Assembly: GCA_934567355.1 (NCBI GenBank)
Contig: CAKTJC010000002.1
Coordinates: 119,870-183,869, forward strand
Source of the DNA: an uncultured Oscillospiraceae bacterium
Lineage (GTDB): Bacteria; Bacillota; Clostridia; Oscillospirales; Oscillospiraceae
Direction of reading: 5' to 3'
Length of the DNA: 64,000 bases
The notes under the pieces were generated by a model. It searched no databases and was not told the origin of the DNA. It saw only the letters and a list, made by a program, of their open reading frames with translations. Within the stretch, counting starts at the first letter, position 1. Every line of letters begins with the position of its first letter. Position numbers and translations under genes: made by a program. Of the stretch, positions 20,963 through 27,990 are shown one piece after another.

Positions 20963-21124
20963 GGGAACCTCTGAATAAATCGTCTTCGGCTGTGAGCGGA
21001 TCTTTTTCGTCCACTCTTCGGTACCGAAAGCGGGAAATACATACAGTATTCCGCCGTTTTCGATACCTCGATTGACCGAAAAATCTCTCGCTCACAGCTC
21101 TTGCCGATTTAATCAGAGTTTCCT
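20962..21124. repeat. MITE-like hairpin repeat, copy 2
   Basis: A 163-base imperfect inverted repeat. Terminal arms AGGGAACCTCTGAATAAATCG-like and complement, second arms GCTGTGAGCG/CGCTCACAGC, apical core GGGAAATAC...GTATTCC. It is flanked by TA on both sides (20960-20961 and 21125-21126), as expected for Tc1/mariner (IS630)-type target duplication. The left TA is part of the preceding stop codon. Confidence 0.8.
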
Positions 21125-21137
21125 AAGCAGTTCCGGC

Positions 21138-21165
21138 AAGAGCTCTCCCGCCAGGGAGGGCTCTT
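21138..21165 (+). terminator. terminator-like hairpin downstream of the signal peptidase
   Basis: AAGAGCTCTCCC (21138-21149) against GGGAGGGCTCTT (21154-21165) with a four-base loop and one mismatch. It is followed only by an A/T-rich stretch, so efficiency is uncertain. The MITE-like repeat separates it from the gene. Confidence 0.55.
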
Positions 21166-21241
21166 ATAATATGCTTCATTGCTGCTGCCGGGGCCTTCTT
21201 GGAAAATATTCGCCCTGTTTCTTAAGATTTCTTAAACCCAC

Positions 21242-21270
21242 TTGACTTCAACTGTACTAATCGCTATACT
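21242..21270 (+). promoter_or_regulatory. promoter of the gntR-ABC operon
   Basis: TTGACT (21242-21247), 17 bases, TATACT (21265-21270). Confidence 0.82.
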
Positions 21271-21288
21271 AACTGTACTAACACAGTT
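21250..21288 (+). promoter_or_regulatory. probable GntR/YtrA operator
   Basis: AACTGTACTAA occurs twice (21250-21260 and 21271-21281), 21 bases apart. The second copy is part of an inverted repeat AACTGT-6-ACAGTT (21271-21288). The sites overlap the promoter spacer and the start region, as expected for autorepression by the first gene. Confidence 0.6.
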
Positions 21289-21303
21289 GAGCAAAAGGAG
21301 GTT

Positions 21304-21678
21304 ATGCCGATGCTTCTGCATTTGGATTACCGGGATTCCAGACCCATTTATGTGCAGATCATGGATGCCCTGCGCCAGCAGATCGCGTCCGGGGTGCTGC
21401 AGCCGGAGGAAAAGCTGCCCAGCGTCCGGGAGCTGGCGGCCAGCCTGTCCATCAATCCGAACACCATTCAGCGCGCTTACCGGCAGCTGGAGATGGAGGG
21501 GTGGATCGCCACGGTGCCGGGGAAGGGCTGCTTCGTCTGCGGCATTCCCGAGGGTGATCCCAAAGAGGAAATGCGGCTGCTGCGCCAGTTTGACGATGCG
21601 GCCAAAAACTTGATGCTGCGGGGCTACAGCCGCCAGGAGCTGGCTGCCCGGCTGGATAAGGAGGATAGCCATGCTTGA
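21304..21678 (+). CDS. GntR-family (YtrA subfamily) repressor
   Basis: Short GntR regulator of 124 residues. The winged helix (about 10-75) has Arg-Pro-Ile-Tyr-Val-Gln-Ile, then Lys-Leu-Pro-Ser-Val-Arg-Glu-Leu-Ala and Asn-Pro-Asn-Thr-Ile-Gln-Arg-Ala-Tyr. Only a short helical tail follows instead of a large effector domain, which defines the YtrA group that usually controls adjacent ABC transporters. An AAAGGAGG site precedes the ATG. It overlaps the ABC ATPase gene by eight bases, so the three genes form one operon, probably autorepressed at 21250-21288. Confidence 0.93.
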   Translation: MPMLLHLDYRDSRPIYVQIMDALRQQIASGVLQPEEKLPSVRELAASLSINPNTIQRAYRQLEMEGWIATVPGKGCFVCGIPEGDPKEEMRLLRQFDDAAKNLMLRGYSRQELAARLDKEDSHA

Positions 21679-22549
21679 AATGAAACAGGTGACCAAAACC
21701 TTCGGCGCCTTTAAGGCGCTGGATGACCTGAGTCTGCAGGTGCCCAAGGGCGCGGTGTACGGCCTGGTGGGGCCCAACGGTGCGGGCAAGTCCACGGTCA
21801 TTCGCCATCTTACCGGCATCTATAAGCCGGACAGCGGCTCGGTCATGGTGGACGGTCAGCCCATTGCCGACGACCCCAACCTCAAGGAGCGCATCGGCTA
21901 CATACCCGATGAGGTTTTCTATTTTCCCTCTGCCACCATGGAGGACATGCGCCGGTTTTACCGGGACTTATACAGCCGGTTTGACGACAAGCTGTATGAA
22001 AAGCTGAAGGAGATCTTCCCCCTGCCCTCCGGAGCCATCCGCCGCTTCTCTAAAGGCATGCAGAAGCAGGCTGCTTTCCACCTGACCCTGTGCACCCGCC
22101 CGGATGTGCTGATTCTGGACGAGCCGGTGGACGGCCTCGACCCCGTCATGCGGCGGCAGGTCATGAGCCTGGTGCTGGCGGATGTGGCCGAGCGGGGCAC
22201 CACCGTGCTGATTTCCAGCCACAACCTGCGGGAGCTGGAGGACGTGTGCGACCATGTGGGCATCATGAACCACGGGAAAATGCTGCTGCAAAAGAGCCTT
22301 GCCGACATGCAGGGCAGCACCGTGAAGCTGCAGATCGTGGGCGAGGCGCCCGCAGAATTCCCGGTGCTCCACGAAAGCCGCTCCGGCCGGCTGAGCACCT
22401 ATATCCTGCGGGGGAGCTATCCCCAGGTGGAGGAGCGCTGCCGGCAGATGAACCCGCCGTATTTTGATGTGCTGCCGCTGTCGCTGGAGGAGATCTTTAT
22501 CTACGAATTGGGAGGTGCGGACTATGAAGTCAAAGAAATCGTGCTATGA
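21671..22549 (+). CDS. YtrB-like ABC transporter ATP-binding protein
   Basis: ATPase of 292 residues. Walker A is Gly-Pro-Asn-Gly-Ala-Gly-Lys-Ser-Thr. The signature is Arg-Phe-Ser-Lys-Gly-Met-Gln-Lys-Gln, a variant of Leu-Ser-Gly-Gly-Gln typical of YtrB/EcsA exporters. Walker B is Leu-Ile-Leu-Asp-Glu-Pro-Val-Asp-Gly-Leu-Asp, and an H-loop Ser-Ser-His-Asn follows. A C-terminal extension of about 80 residues follows the ATPase core. It pairs with the permease encoded by the overlapping downstream gene. By family the transporter responds to cell-envelope stress, but the substrate is not known. Confidence 0.92.
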   Translation: MLEMKQVTKTFGAFKALDDLSLQVPKGAVYGLVGPNGAGKSTVIRHLTGIYKPDSGSVMVDGQPIADDPNLKERIGYIPDEVFYFPSATMEDMRRFYRDLYSRFDDKLYEKLKEIFPLPSGAIRRFSKGMQKQAAFHLTLCTRPDVLILDEPVDGLDPVMRRQVMSLVLADVAERGTTVLISSHNLRELEDVCDHVGIMNHGKMLLQKSLADMQGSTVKLQIVGEAPAEFPVLHESRSGRLSTYILRGSYPQVEERCRQMNPPYFDVLPLSLEEIFIYELGGADYEVKEIVL

Positions 22550-24356
22550 TGCCGCCATCGGCCACATCACCATCCGGCGCTACGGCCTGATTGGCCTGCT
22601 TTATACCATTGGCGTGACGCTGCTGGTAGTCGGCTCGGTCAACGGCAGCAGCTACACCGGCAATGCCGCCGTGAGCATCCAGAGGCTGTGCGATGTGATT
22701 CCTGTGTGTAATCTGATTTACGCAGCCATGCTTGCCCAGCTGCTGATGGGCGACCTGTACACCACCCGGCTGAGCTATGCCCTGCGCAGCCTGCCCATCA
22801 CTCTGGGCGGCTGGTTCGGCACGCAGGTCACTCTGGGCATCGTCAGTGTGCTGCCCGGCATCCTGATTCCCGGTGCCGTTCTGGCGCTGATGCTCACGGC
22901 ATACAAGACCACAGTCCTCATTTTCATGGCGTATGCCATCCTTACCTTCCTGTTTTTCTATGGCGTGGCGCTGCTGAGCAGCGTGTGTGCCGGAAACCGG
23001 ATTGGAATGCTGCTGATCTACTGCATCATCAATTTCATCGGCCTGTTCTATGGCTGGGCGGTCATGCAGATTTTCTCCCCCCTGATTTACGGCATGTACC
23101 TGCCCAACTACTCCGCGCAATTCGTCCCCATCACGGCGATCCTCAGCCGGGATCCGTTCCGCCTCCAATACTACCAGAACCTTGATATGGAGCGCAATGC
23201 TGCCAACTATTTTGCCTCCCGGGAGATTGAATCCATTCAGTATACCAATTCCCTGTGGGTTCTGCTTGGCTTCGCCATTGCAGGCTGTGTGCTCATTGGC
23301 ATTGCCATGGTGCTGCTGCGGCGACGCAAGCCGGAATGCGCCGGTGATTTGCTGGCGTTCAGACAGCTGAATCCTGTGATCCTGGTTATCTGCGCGGTAT
23401 GCACCGGTATCCTGATGCATATTATTGGCGACTTCTTCGGCTGGGAAATCAAGCTGCCCATGCTGTTTGTGGGCATCGTCCTGGGCTATTATGCCGCGCT
23501 GATGCTGCTAAAGCGTCAGACCAACGTGTTCACCAGAAAGGCGTTTGTGCCCCTGGTGCTGCTTCTGCTGCTCGCCTTCGGCGGCGTTACCGCCACCGGG
23601 CTGAACCTGTGGGGCACCACCTACCGGATTCCCAATGCCGAAAAGGTGGAGAAAGTGGAAATCAACGTCAGCGGAATCAATCAGTCGCTGGTGTCCTCCA
23701 ACCCGGAAATTATTTCCCTGGCCATCCGGATTCAGCAGGAGAGCCTGGACGACCACCGGCAGCTGGAGCGTGCTCGCCCCCTGCTGAAGCGGATTTACGG
23801 CAGTGAGGAAGGCACACCGGAAGAACTGGTTGTACAGGACAGCTTTTCCACCGGTTCTGTCACCCTCCGCTATATCATGAAAAACGGACGCCAGATGAAC
23901 CGGATGTACACCGTCCGCAGCACCTATGACTGCATTGCGGCCATGAACGCTATCTTCTCCACGCCGGAATACATCTTTGACAGATCCCTGCTGGATGAAA
24001 ATCAGAAATTTGACCGGGAGTATTTTATGGAGCGGCTGAAATATGCAGATTTGAGCTGCTTTCACGATGCAGGGGAGCTGTATCGCAACACCCGCACGAG
24101 CGTGATTCCCATGGAGGATGTCCCCGGTCTGCTGGATGCCATTTTGCAGGACTGCGAAGCGGGCAATATGGCACAGAGCTATTTGTTCCATTGCAATGAT
24201 GATAATGATGATTTTTGGGATAATATCACATTTTATTTCCCCAACCCCACCGGAAATTTCACAGACTTTTCCACTATTCGACTCTACAGCAGCTGTAAAA
24301 ACACCATACAGTACTTAGTTGACCACGGCTTCCACGACCCGCTGGAGGCGAAATAA
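22524..24356 (+). CDS. ABC transporter permease of the gntR operon
   Basis: Membrane protein of 610 residues. The N-terminal half has six or more hydrophobic segments (roughly residues 20-45, 60-85, 95-125, 130-160, 165-190 and 245-275). More helices lie near 290-385, followed by a soluble C-terminal region of about 220 residues without recognised motifs. The start at 22524 (Met-Lys-Ser-Lys-Lys) follows GGAGGTG and overlaps the ATPase gene by 26 bases. It is the translocation partner of the YtrB-like ATPase. The long soluble tail is unusual for a simple ABC-2-type permease and may be extracytoplasmic. Confidence 0.85.
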   Translation: MKSKKSCYDAAIGHITIRRYGLIGLLYTIGVTLLVVGSVNGSSYTGNAAVSIQRLCDVIPVCNLIYAAMLAQLLMGDLYTTRLSYALRSLPITLGGWFGTQVTLGIVSVLPGILIPGAVLALMLTAYKTTVLIFMAYAILTFLFFYGVALLSSVCAGNRIGMLLIYCIINFIGLFYGWAVMQIFSPLIYGMYLPNYSAQFVPITAILSRDPFRLQYYQNLDMERNAANYFASREIESIQYTNSLWVLLGFAIAGCVLIGIAMVLLRRRKPECAGDLLAFRQLNPVILVICAVCTGILMHIIGDFFGWEIKLPMLFVGIVLGYYAALMLLKRQTNVFTRKAFVPLVLLLLLAFGGVTATGLNLWGTTYRIPNAEKVEKVEINVSGINQSLVSSNPEIISLAIRIQQESLDDHRQLERARPLLKRIYGSEEGTPEELVVQDSFSTGSVTLRYIMKNGRQMNRMYTVRSTYDCIAAMNAIFSTPEYIFDRSLLDENQKFDREYFMERLKYADLSCFHDAGELYRNTRTSVIPMEDVPGLLDAILQDCEAGNMAQSYLFHCNDDNDDFWDNITFYFPNPTGNFTDFSTIRLYSSCKNTIQYLVDHGFHDPLEAK

Positions 24357-24375
24357 GCAGACTGATTTCTCAATG

Positions 24376-24412
24376 GCAGGCTCTTTCCGAAAAGGAGGGA
24401 GCCTGCTTCTTT
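24376..24412 (+). terminator. terminator of the gntR-ABC operon
   Basis: GCAGGCTC (24376-24383) and GAGCCTGC (24399-24406) with a 15-base loop and a TTCTTTG tail. Confidence 0.75.
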
Positions 24413-24445
24413 GCGTAAAGACGGGGTGTTGTGTACAAAAAGCTG

Positions 24446-24474
24446 TTTACTTTCCCTGCGTTTTCCCGTATGAT
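24446..24474 (+). promoter_or_regulatory. glf promoter
   Basis: TTTACT (24446-24451), 17 bases, TATGAT (24469-24474), about 75 bases before the glf start. Confidence 0.6.
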
Positions 24475-24549
24475 ATTGGCAGGAAAGTGAGAGGGCGGCG
24501 GCGCGAAAAGCGGAGCACAGCGCGTCACGGGGAAAGGAAACACAGAAGA

Positions 24550-25668
24550 ATGTATGATTATCTGATCGTCGGCGCGGGACTTTACGGGGCTGTATTTGCG
24601 CAGCAGGCGAAGAAACATGGAAAATCGGTGCTGGTCATCGACAGGCGGGATCATATTGCGGGCAATGTTTACACAAAACCGGTAGAGGGCATCCAGGTGC
24701 ACCAATACGGCGCCCACATTTTCCACACCAACGATACGGATGTCTGGAATTATGTCAATGGCTTCGCGGAGTTCAACCGCTTTACCAACTCGCCCGTGGC
24801 GAATTTCAAAGGGAAGCTCTATTCGCTGCCCTTTAACATGTACACCTTCAATCAGATGTGGGGCGTGGTGACGCCGGAAGAGGCTGCGGCGAAAATCGAG
24901 ACCCAGCGCCGGGAGATCAGCGGGGAGCCGAAAAATCTGGAGGAGCAGGCCATTTCCCTGGTGGGGCGGGACATCTATGAAACCCTCATCAAGGGCTATA
25001 CGGAAAAGCAGTGGGGCCGGGACTGCCGGGAGCTGCCCAGTTTTATCATCAAGCGGCTGCCGGTGCGATTCACCTTTGATAACAATTATTTCAATGCCCG
25101 CCACCAGGGCATCCCCATCGGCGGCTATACCCGGATGGTGGAGCGGATGCTGGAGGGCATCGAGGTCCGCCTGGGCGAGGACTATCTGGAAAAGAAGGCG
25201 CATTACGATGCCATGGCAAAACGCATCGTCTATACCGGCCCTATTGATGCTTATTTCGGCTTCTGCCTGGGAGCGCTGCAATACCGCTCTGTCCGCTTTG
25301 AAAATGAACTGCTGGACAGACCCAATTTCCAGGGCAACGCCGCTGTGAACTACACCGACCGTGAGACTCCCTGGACCCGGATCATTGAGCACAAATGGTT
25401 CACCTTCGGCAAGGACGAGGCAGGCAATGACCTGCCAAAGACCATCATCAGTCGGGAATATTCCAGCGAATGGCACCCCGGCGACGAGCCCTATTACCCC
25501 GTCAACGACGAAAAGAACAGCACACTGTACGCTGCCTACCGGGCACTGGCGGAAAAAGAGCCAAAAGTCCTTTTCGGAGGACGTCTGGGGCAATACAAGT
25601 ATTACGATATGGACGCCGTGATCGCTGCCGCACTGAAAAGAAGCAGGCAGGAGATGGGGGGAACGTAA
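24550..25668 (+). CDS. glf: UDP-galactopyranose mutase
   Basis: Flavoenzyme of 372 residues converting UDP-galactopyranose to UDP-galactofuranose for surface glycans. The FAD-binding start is Tyr-Leu-Ile-Val-Gly-Ala-Gly-Leu-Tyr-Gly, with Asp-Arg-Arg at the ribose-binding strand end and His-Ile-Ala-Gly-Asn. Gln-Tyr-Gly-Ala-His-Ile-Phe-His-Thr is diagnostic for Glf. Conserved Tyr/Trp/Arg substrate residues appear in the Tyr-Thr-Glu-Lys-Gln-Trp-Gly block. ATG 24550 gives the normal family length. No galactofuranosyl transferase is adjacent; the GT2 gene at 15106 is a possible but unproven partner. Confidence 0.96.
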   Translation: MYDYLIVGAGLYGAVFAQQAKKHGKSVLVIDRRDHIAGNVYTKPVEGIQVHQYGAHIFHTNDTDVWNYVNGFAEFNRFTNSPVANFKGKLYSLPFNMYTFNQMWGVVTPEEAAAKIETQRREISGEPKNLEEQAISLVGRDIYETLIKGYTEKQWGRDCRELPSFIIKRLPVRFTFDNNYFNARHQGIPIGGYTRMVERMLEGIEVRLGEDYLEKKAHYDAMAKRIVYTGPIDAYFGFCLGALQYRSVRFENELLDRPNFQGNAAVNYTDRETPWTRIIEHKWFTFGKDEAGNDLPKTIISREYSSEWHPGDEPYYPVNDEKNSTLYAAYRALAEKEPKVLFGGRLGQYKYYDMDAVIAAALKRSRQEMGGT

Positions 25669-25696
25669 AATTGGGTTTTCGGTGAAAATAGCCGGA

Positions 25697-25744
25697 AAAT
25701 GCGGAAGAAACTGCTGATAAGAGACAGTTTCTTCCGCATTTTTG
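25697..25744. terminator. bidirectional terminator between glf and the kinase gene
   Basis: Perfect 17-base stem (AAATGCGGAAGAAACTG at 25697-25713 and complement at 25725-25741), 11-base loop, T tail on the plus strand and A tract on the other side. It serves the convergent glf and GHKL kinase genes. Confidence 0.88.
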
Positions 25745-25760
25745 CTCTTATGGAATTGCT

Positions 25761-27089
25761 TCAGTGTGCTCCGGAAGGACCGCCCAGCTTACCGGCTGTA
25801 TTTTCATTTCCCAGCGGAAACAGCATATTCACCGAGAAGGTACCGCCAGCCGCACGGAAGGAGATGGTGCCGTCGTATTTGGCGGCAATCGCGGCGATGC
25901 TCTTGGTGCCAAAGCCATGGTACCGGGGGTCGCCGGAGGAGACGGGACGACCGTTTTCCATGGTGACGGTACCCTCGTAGCAGTTACGGATGTTGACGGA
26001 CAGCAGCTCGCCGTGCCGCCGGATGGAAAGATCGACGGTACGCTGGCTTTCGTCCAATGCCCGGACGGCATTGAAGGCATTTTCCAGCAGATTGCCGAAC
26101 AGGGAATAGATGTCGGAATCCTGCATGAAGTCCAGGCTGCTGCCATCGGCAATGCAGTTGAGAGTAATGCCGTTTTCCTGGCAGTACATATTCTTTTCGG
26201 TGAGGATCACATCCAGCGCACGGGAGCCGGTTTGAAACATGGAATCATAGATGCGGATCGCCTGCTCCATTTCCTTCAAAGCTCCGGCGTCCACGTTGGC
26301 ACTGCTGCCGATGGAGCGGATCTGGTGGCGCATATCGTGGCATTTCCGATTGATCTGATCGATGGTTTCGCGGGAAATGCGGTATTGCTCCTGATCCTTC
26401 ATCCACATCTGGGTAATGATTTCCATTTCATTTTCCAGGTTGTGGCGAAGCATCAGGTTGAACTGCATGGCAAGGATGCAGACCGTGGACACAAGCAGCA
26501 GAATCGTGTCGCACAGCATGTACAGCCAGTCCCCGCTGGCACGCCATTGCAGACGCATCCAATAGCAGATGAGAATTTCAACGGCTACCACCACGAAGGA
26601 AAGCGCCAGCAGGTGAATTTGCCGCAGGTCAAAATTCTGCCCCCGCTGCAAATGGCGGCCATAGGTCATGTAGTATATCAGATAGATGCCTGCTGTGATA
26701 AAAAACAGGACGGTGTCTACCGGCAGGGAGGCGGGGAAAAAGGTGTGGGCGCACTCACGTACCATTGATCCCAGAAATTGAACGCAGTACCCGGCCAGAG
26801 TGCAGAACAGCGCCTCGCTGCGGCTGATTTCAAAGCAGGAATAGCTCATCAGCCACATGAAAAACAGGGCGGTGGAGTAGATAAGCGCATTGCGCTCATG
26901 GTTGGGGTACATGGTGCATTCCATATAGAGCATGGAGCCCACCGCGGTGGCTGCAATCAGAAAAAAGCGAACCGGCATCCAGCGCCGCCGCTTCTGCTGG
27001 ACGAGAAAAAGCAGCGTGGCGGTGATCAGGTAGAAGTAAAATTCCCCGGTGAACGCCAGCGCGGCGCGCAGCGTCATATATAGTTTCAT
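25761..27089 (-). CDS. GHKL sensor histidine kinase (LytTR partner)
   Basis: Sensor kinase of 442 residues. Six or seven membrane helices fill the first 215 residues. A cytoplasmic helical segment follows with the phosphorylated His in Lys-Cys-His-Asp-Met-Arg-His-Gln, then a GHKL ATPase domain with an N box (Leu-Leu-Glu-Asn-Ala-Phe-Asn-Ala) and Gly-Phe-Gly-Thr-Lys-Ser-Ile. This is the AgrC/NatK-like architecture paired with LytTR regulators. The start at 27089 gives ATGA overlap with the response-regulator stop. No autoinducer peptide gene is visible nearby, so the ligand is unknown; a saccharide-linked signal is possible from context only. Confidence 0.9.
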   Translation of the reverse strand: MKLYMTLRAALAFTGEFYFYLITATLLFLVQQKRRRWMPVRFFLIAATAVGSMLYMECTMYPNHERNALIYSTALFFMWLMSYSCFEISRSEALFCTLAGYCVQFLGSMVRECAHTFFPASLPVDTVLFFITAGIYLIYYMTYGRHLQRGQNFDLRQIHLLALSFVVVAVEILICYWMRLQWRASGDWLYMLCDTILLLVSTVCILAMQFNLMLRHNLENEMEIITQMWMKDQEQYRISRETIDQINRKCHDMRHQIRSIGSSANVDAGALKEMEQAIRIYDSMFQTGSRALDVILTEKNMYCQENGITLNCIADGSSLDFMQDSDIYSLFGNLLENAFNAVRALDESQRTVDLSIRRHGELLSVNIRNCYEGTVTMENGRPVSSGDPRYHGFGTKSIAAIAAKYDGTISFRAAGGTFSVNMLFPLGNENTAGKLGGPSGAH

Positions 27090-27796
27090 ACGCTGCCTCC
27101 CAGATAGTCGTTGAGCGCTTCCATGACTGCCGTCCGCTTGGGGCGGCTGATGGCAAGCTCCTCTCCGCCTACTACCAACGCAGAGCCGCGGACGGCGCGG
27201 ACATAGGCAAGATTTACCAGGTAGCATCGGTTGCAGCGGACAAACTGGGTTTTATCCAGCTTTTCTTCCACGTCCTTCAGCTTGCCGTAGGTATTCAGAT
27301 TTCCTTCCGTTGTGTGATAGATCAGGCAGTGGTCGGCTACCTCTACATATTTGACACGGGAGGCGGCAATGCGGTATACGCCGTCGGGTATGTTGATCAG
27401 CAATGTCTGGGACTGCTCTTGCCTGCATTTGCGAAGTGCGCGCTGGATCCTGGCGCAGAACATGGGATAGGAAACCGGCTTGAGCAGAAAATCCATCGCA
27501 TCGACTTCATACCCCTTGATGGCATAGCGTGCCATGCTGGTTATAAAGATCAGGGCGACGGAGGAGTCCAGCCGACGCAGCCGGGCGGCGGTATCCATGC
27601 CGTTCAGAGCGGGAAGATTAATATCCATCAGCACAAGATCGTAGATTGGCTGATAGTCCAATAGGAACGTTTCGCCCTTGTCGAAGCATCGCAACTCAAT
27701 TTCTGCGTGGTTGTCCGCACAGTAGCGGCGGAAATATTTTTTCAGCAGCTCGGCCTCTGCGGGGCTGTCTTCTACCAGCGCGATCAGATATGTCAT
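27086..27796 (-). CDS. LytTR-family response regulator
   Basis: Response regulator of 236 residues. The receiver domain has Glu9-Asp10, the phospho-acceptor Asp58 in Leu-Met-Asp-Ile-Asn and a Lys-Pro-Val motif near 110. The C-terminal LytTR domain (about 135-235) has the beta-rich pattern with Tyr-Val-Glu-Val-Ala-Asp-His and a Phe-Val-Arg-Cys-Asn-Arg-Cys-Tyr-Leu-Val-Asn motif. LytTR proteins bind two direct repeats about two helical turns apart. Such a pair lies at 27868-27902, between this gene and the divergent GH3 operon, making those glycosidases the probable targets. Confidence 0.93.
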   Translation of the reverse strand: MTYLIALVEDSPAEAELLKKYFRRYCADNHAEIELRCFDKGETFLLDYQPIYDLVLMDINLPALNGMDTAARLRRLDSSVALIFITSMARYAIKGYEVDAMDFLLKPVSYPMFCARIQRALRKCRQEQSQTLLINIPDGVYRIAASRVKYVEVADHCLIYHTTEGNLNTYGKLKDVEEKLDKTQFVRCNRCYLVNLAYVRAVRGSALVVGGEELAISRPKRTAVMEALNDYLGGSV

Positions 27797-27867
27797 GTGG
27801 TCATTCCTCCCATATTACGCAAAACGATCTATCATATAGTATAGCATATTATACAAGGCTGTGGGTG

Positions 27868-27902
27868 CAATTCACGAAGAAATGTGACAATTGGCGAAAA
27901 AA
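27868..27902 (+). promoter_or_regulatory. putative LytTR binding direct repeats
   Basis: CAATTCACGAAGAA (27868) and CAATTGGCGAAAAA (27888) form a direct repeat with 20-base periodicity, ending four bases before the weak -35 of the GH3 promoter. Spacing and placement are those of an activator pair. Confidence 0.55.
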
Positions 27903-27905
27903 AGG

Positions 27906-27934
27906 GTGACGTGCACCGTTCTTTTGGTTATGAT
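27906..27934 (+). promoter_or_regulatory. GH3 operon promoter with weak -35
   Basis: GTGACG (27906-27911), 17 bases, TATGAT (27929-27934). The good -10 and poor -35 suggest dependence on an activator bound just upstream. Confidence 0.6.
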
Positions 27935-27990
27935 GATAGTGCCAAGCGGGAAATCCCTGCAAAAAGCGAAATATGAAAGGAGCACATACA

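Noticed and set aside
25761..27796. Possible agr-like quorum-sensing locus (GHKL kinase plus LytTR regulator)
   Set aside because: No AgrD-like peptide or AgrB-like processing protease gene was found on either side, so an agr assignment is not supported.
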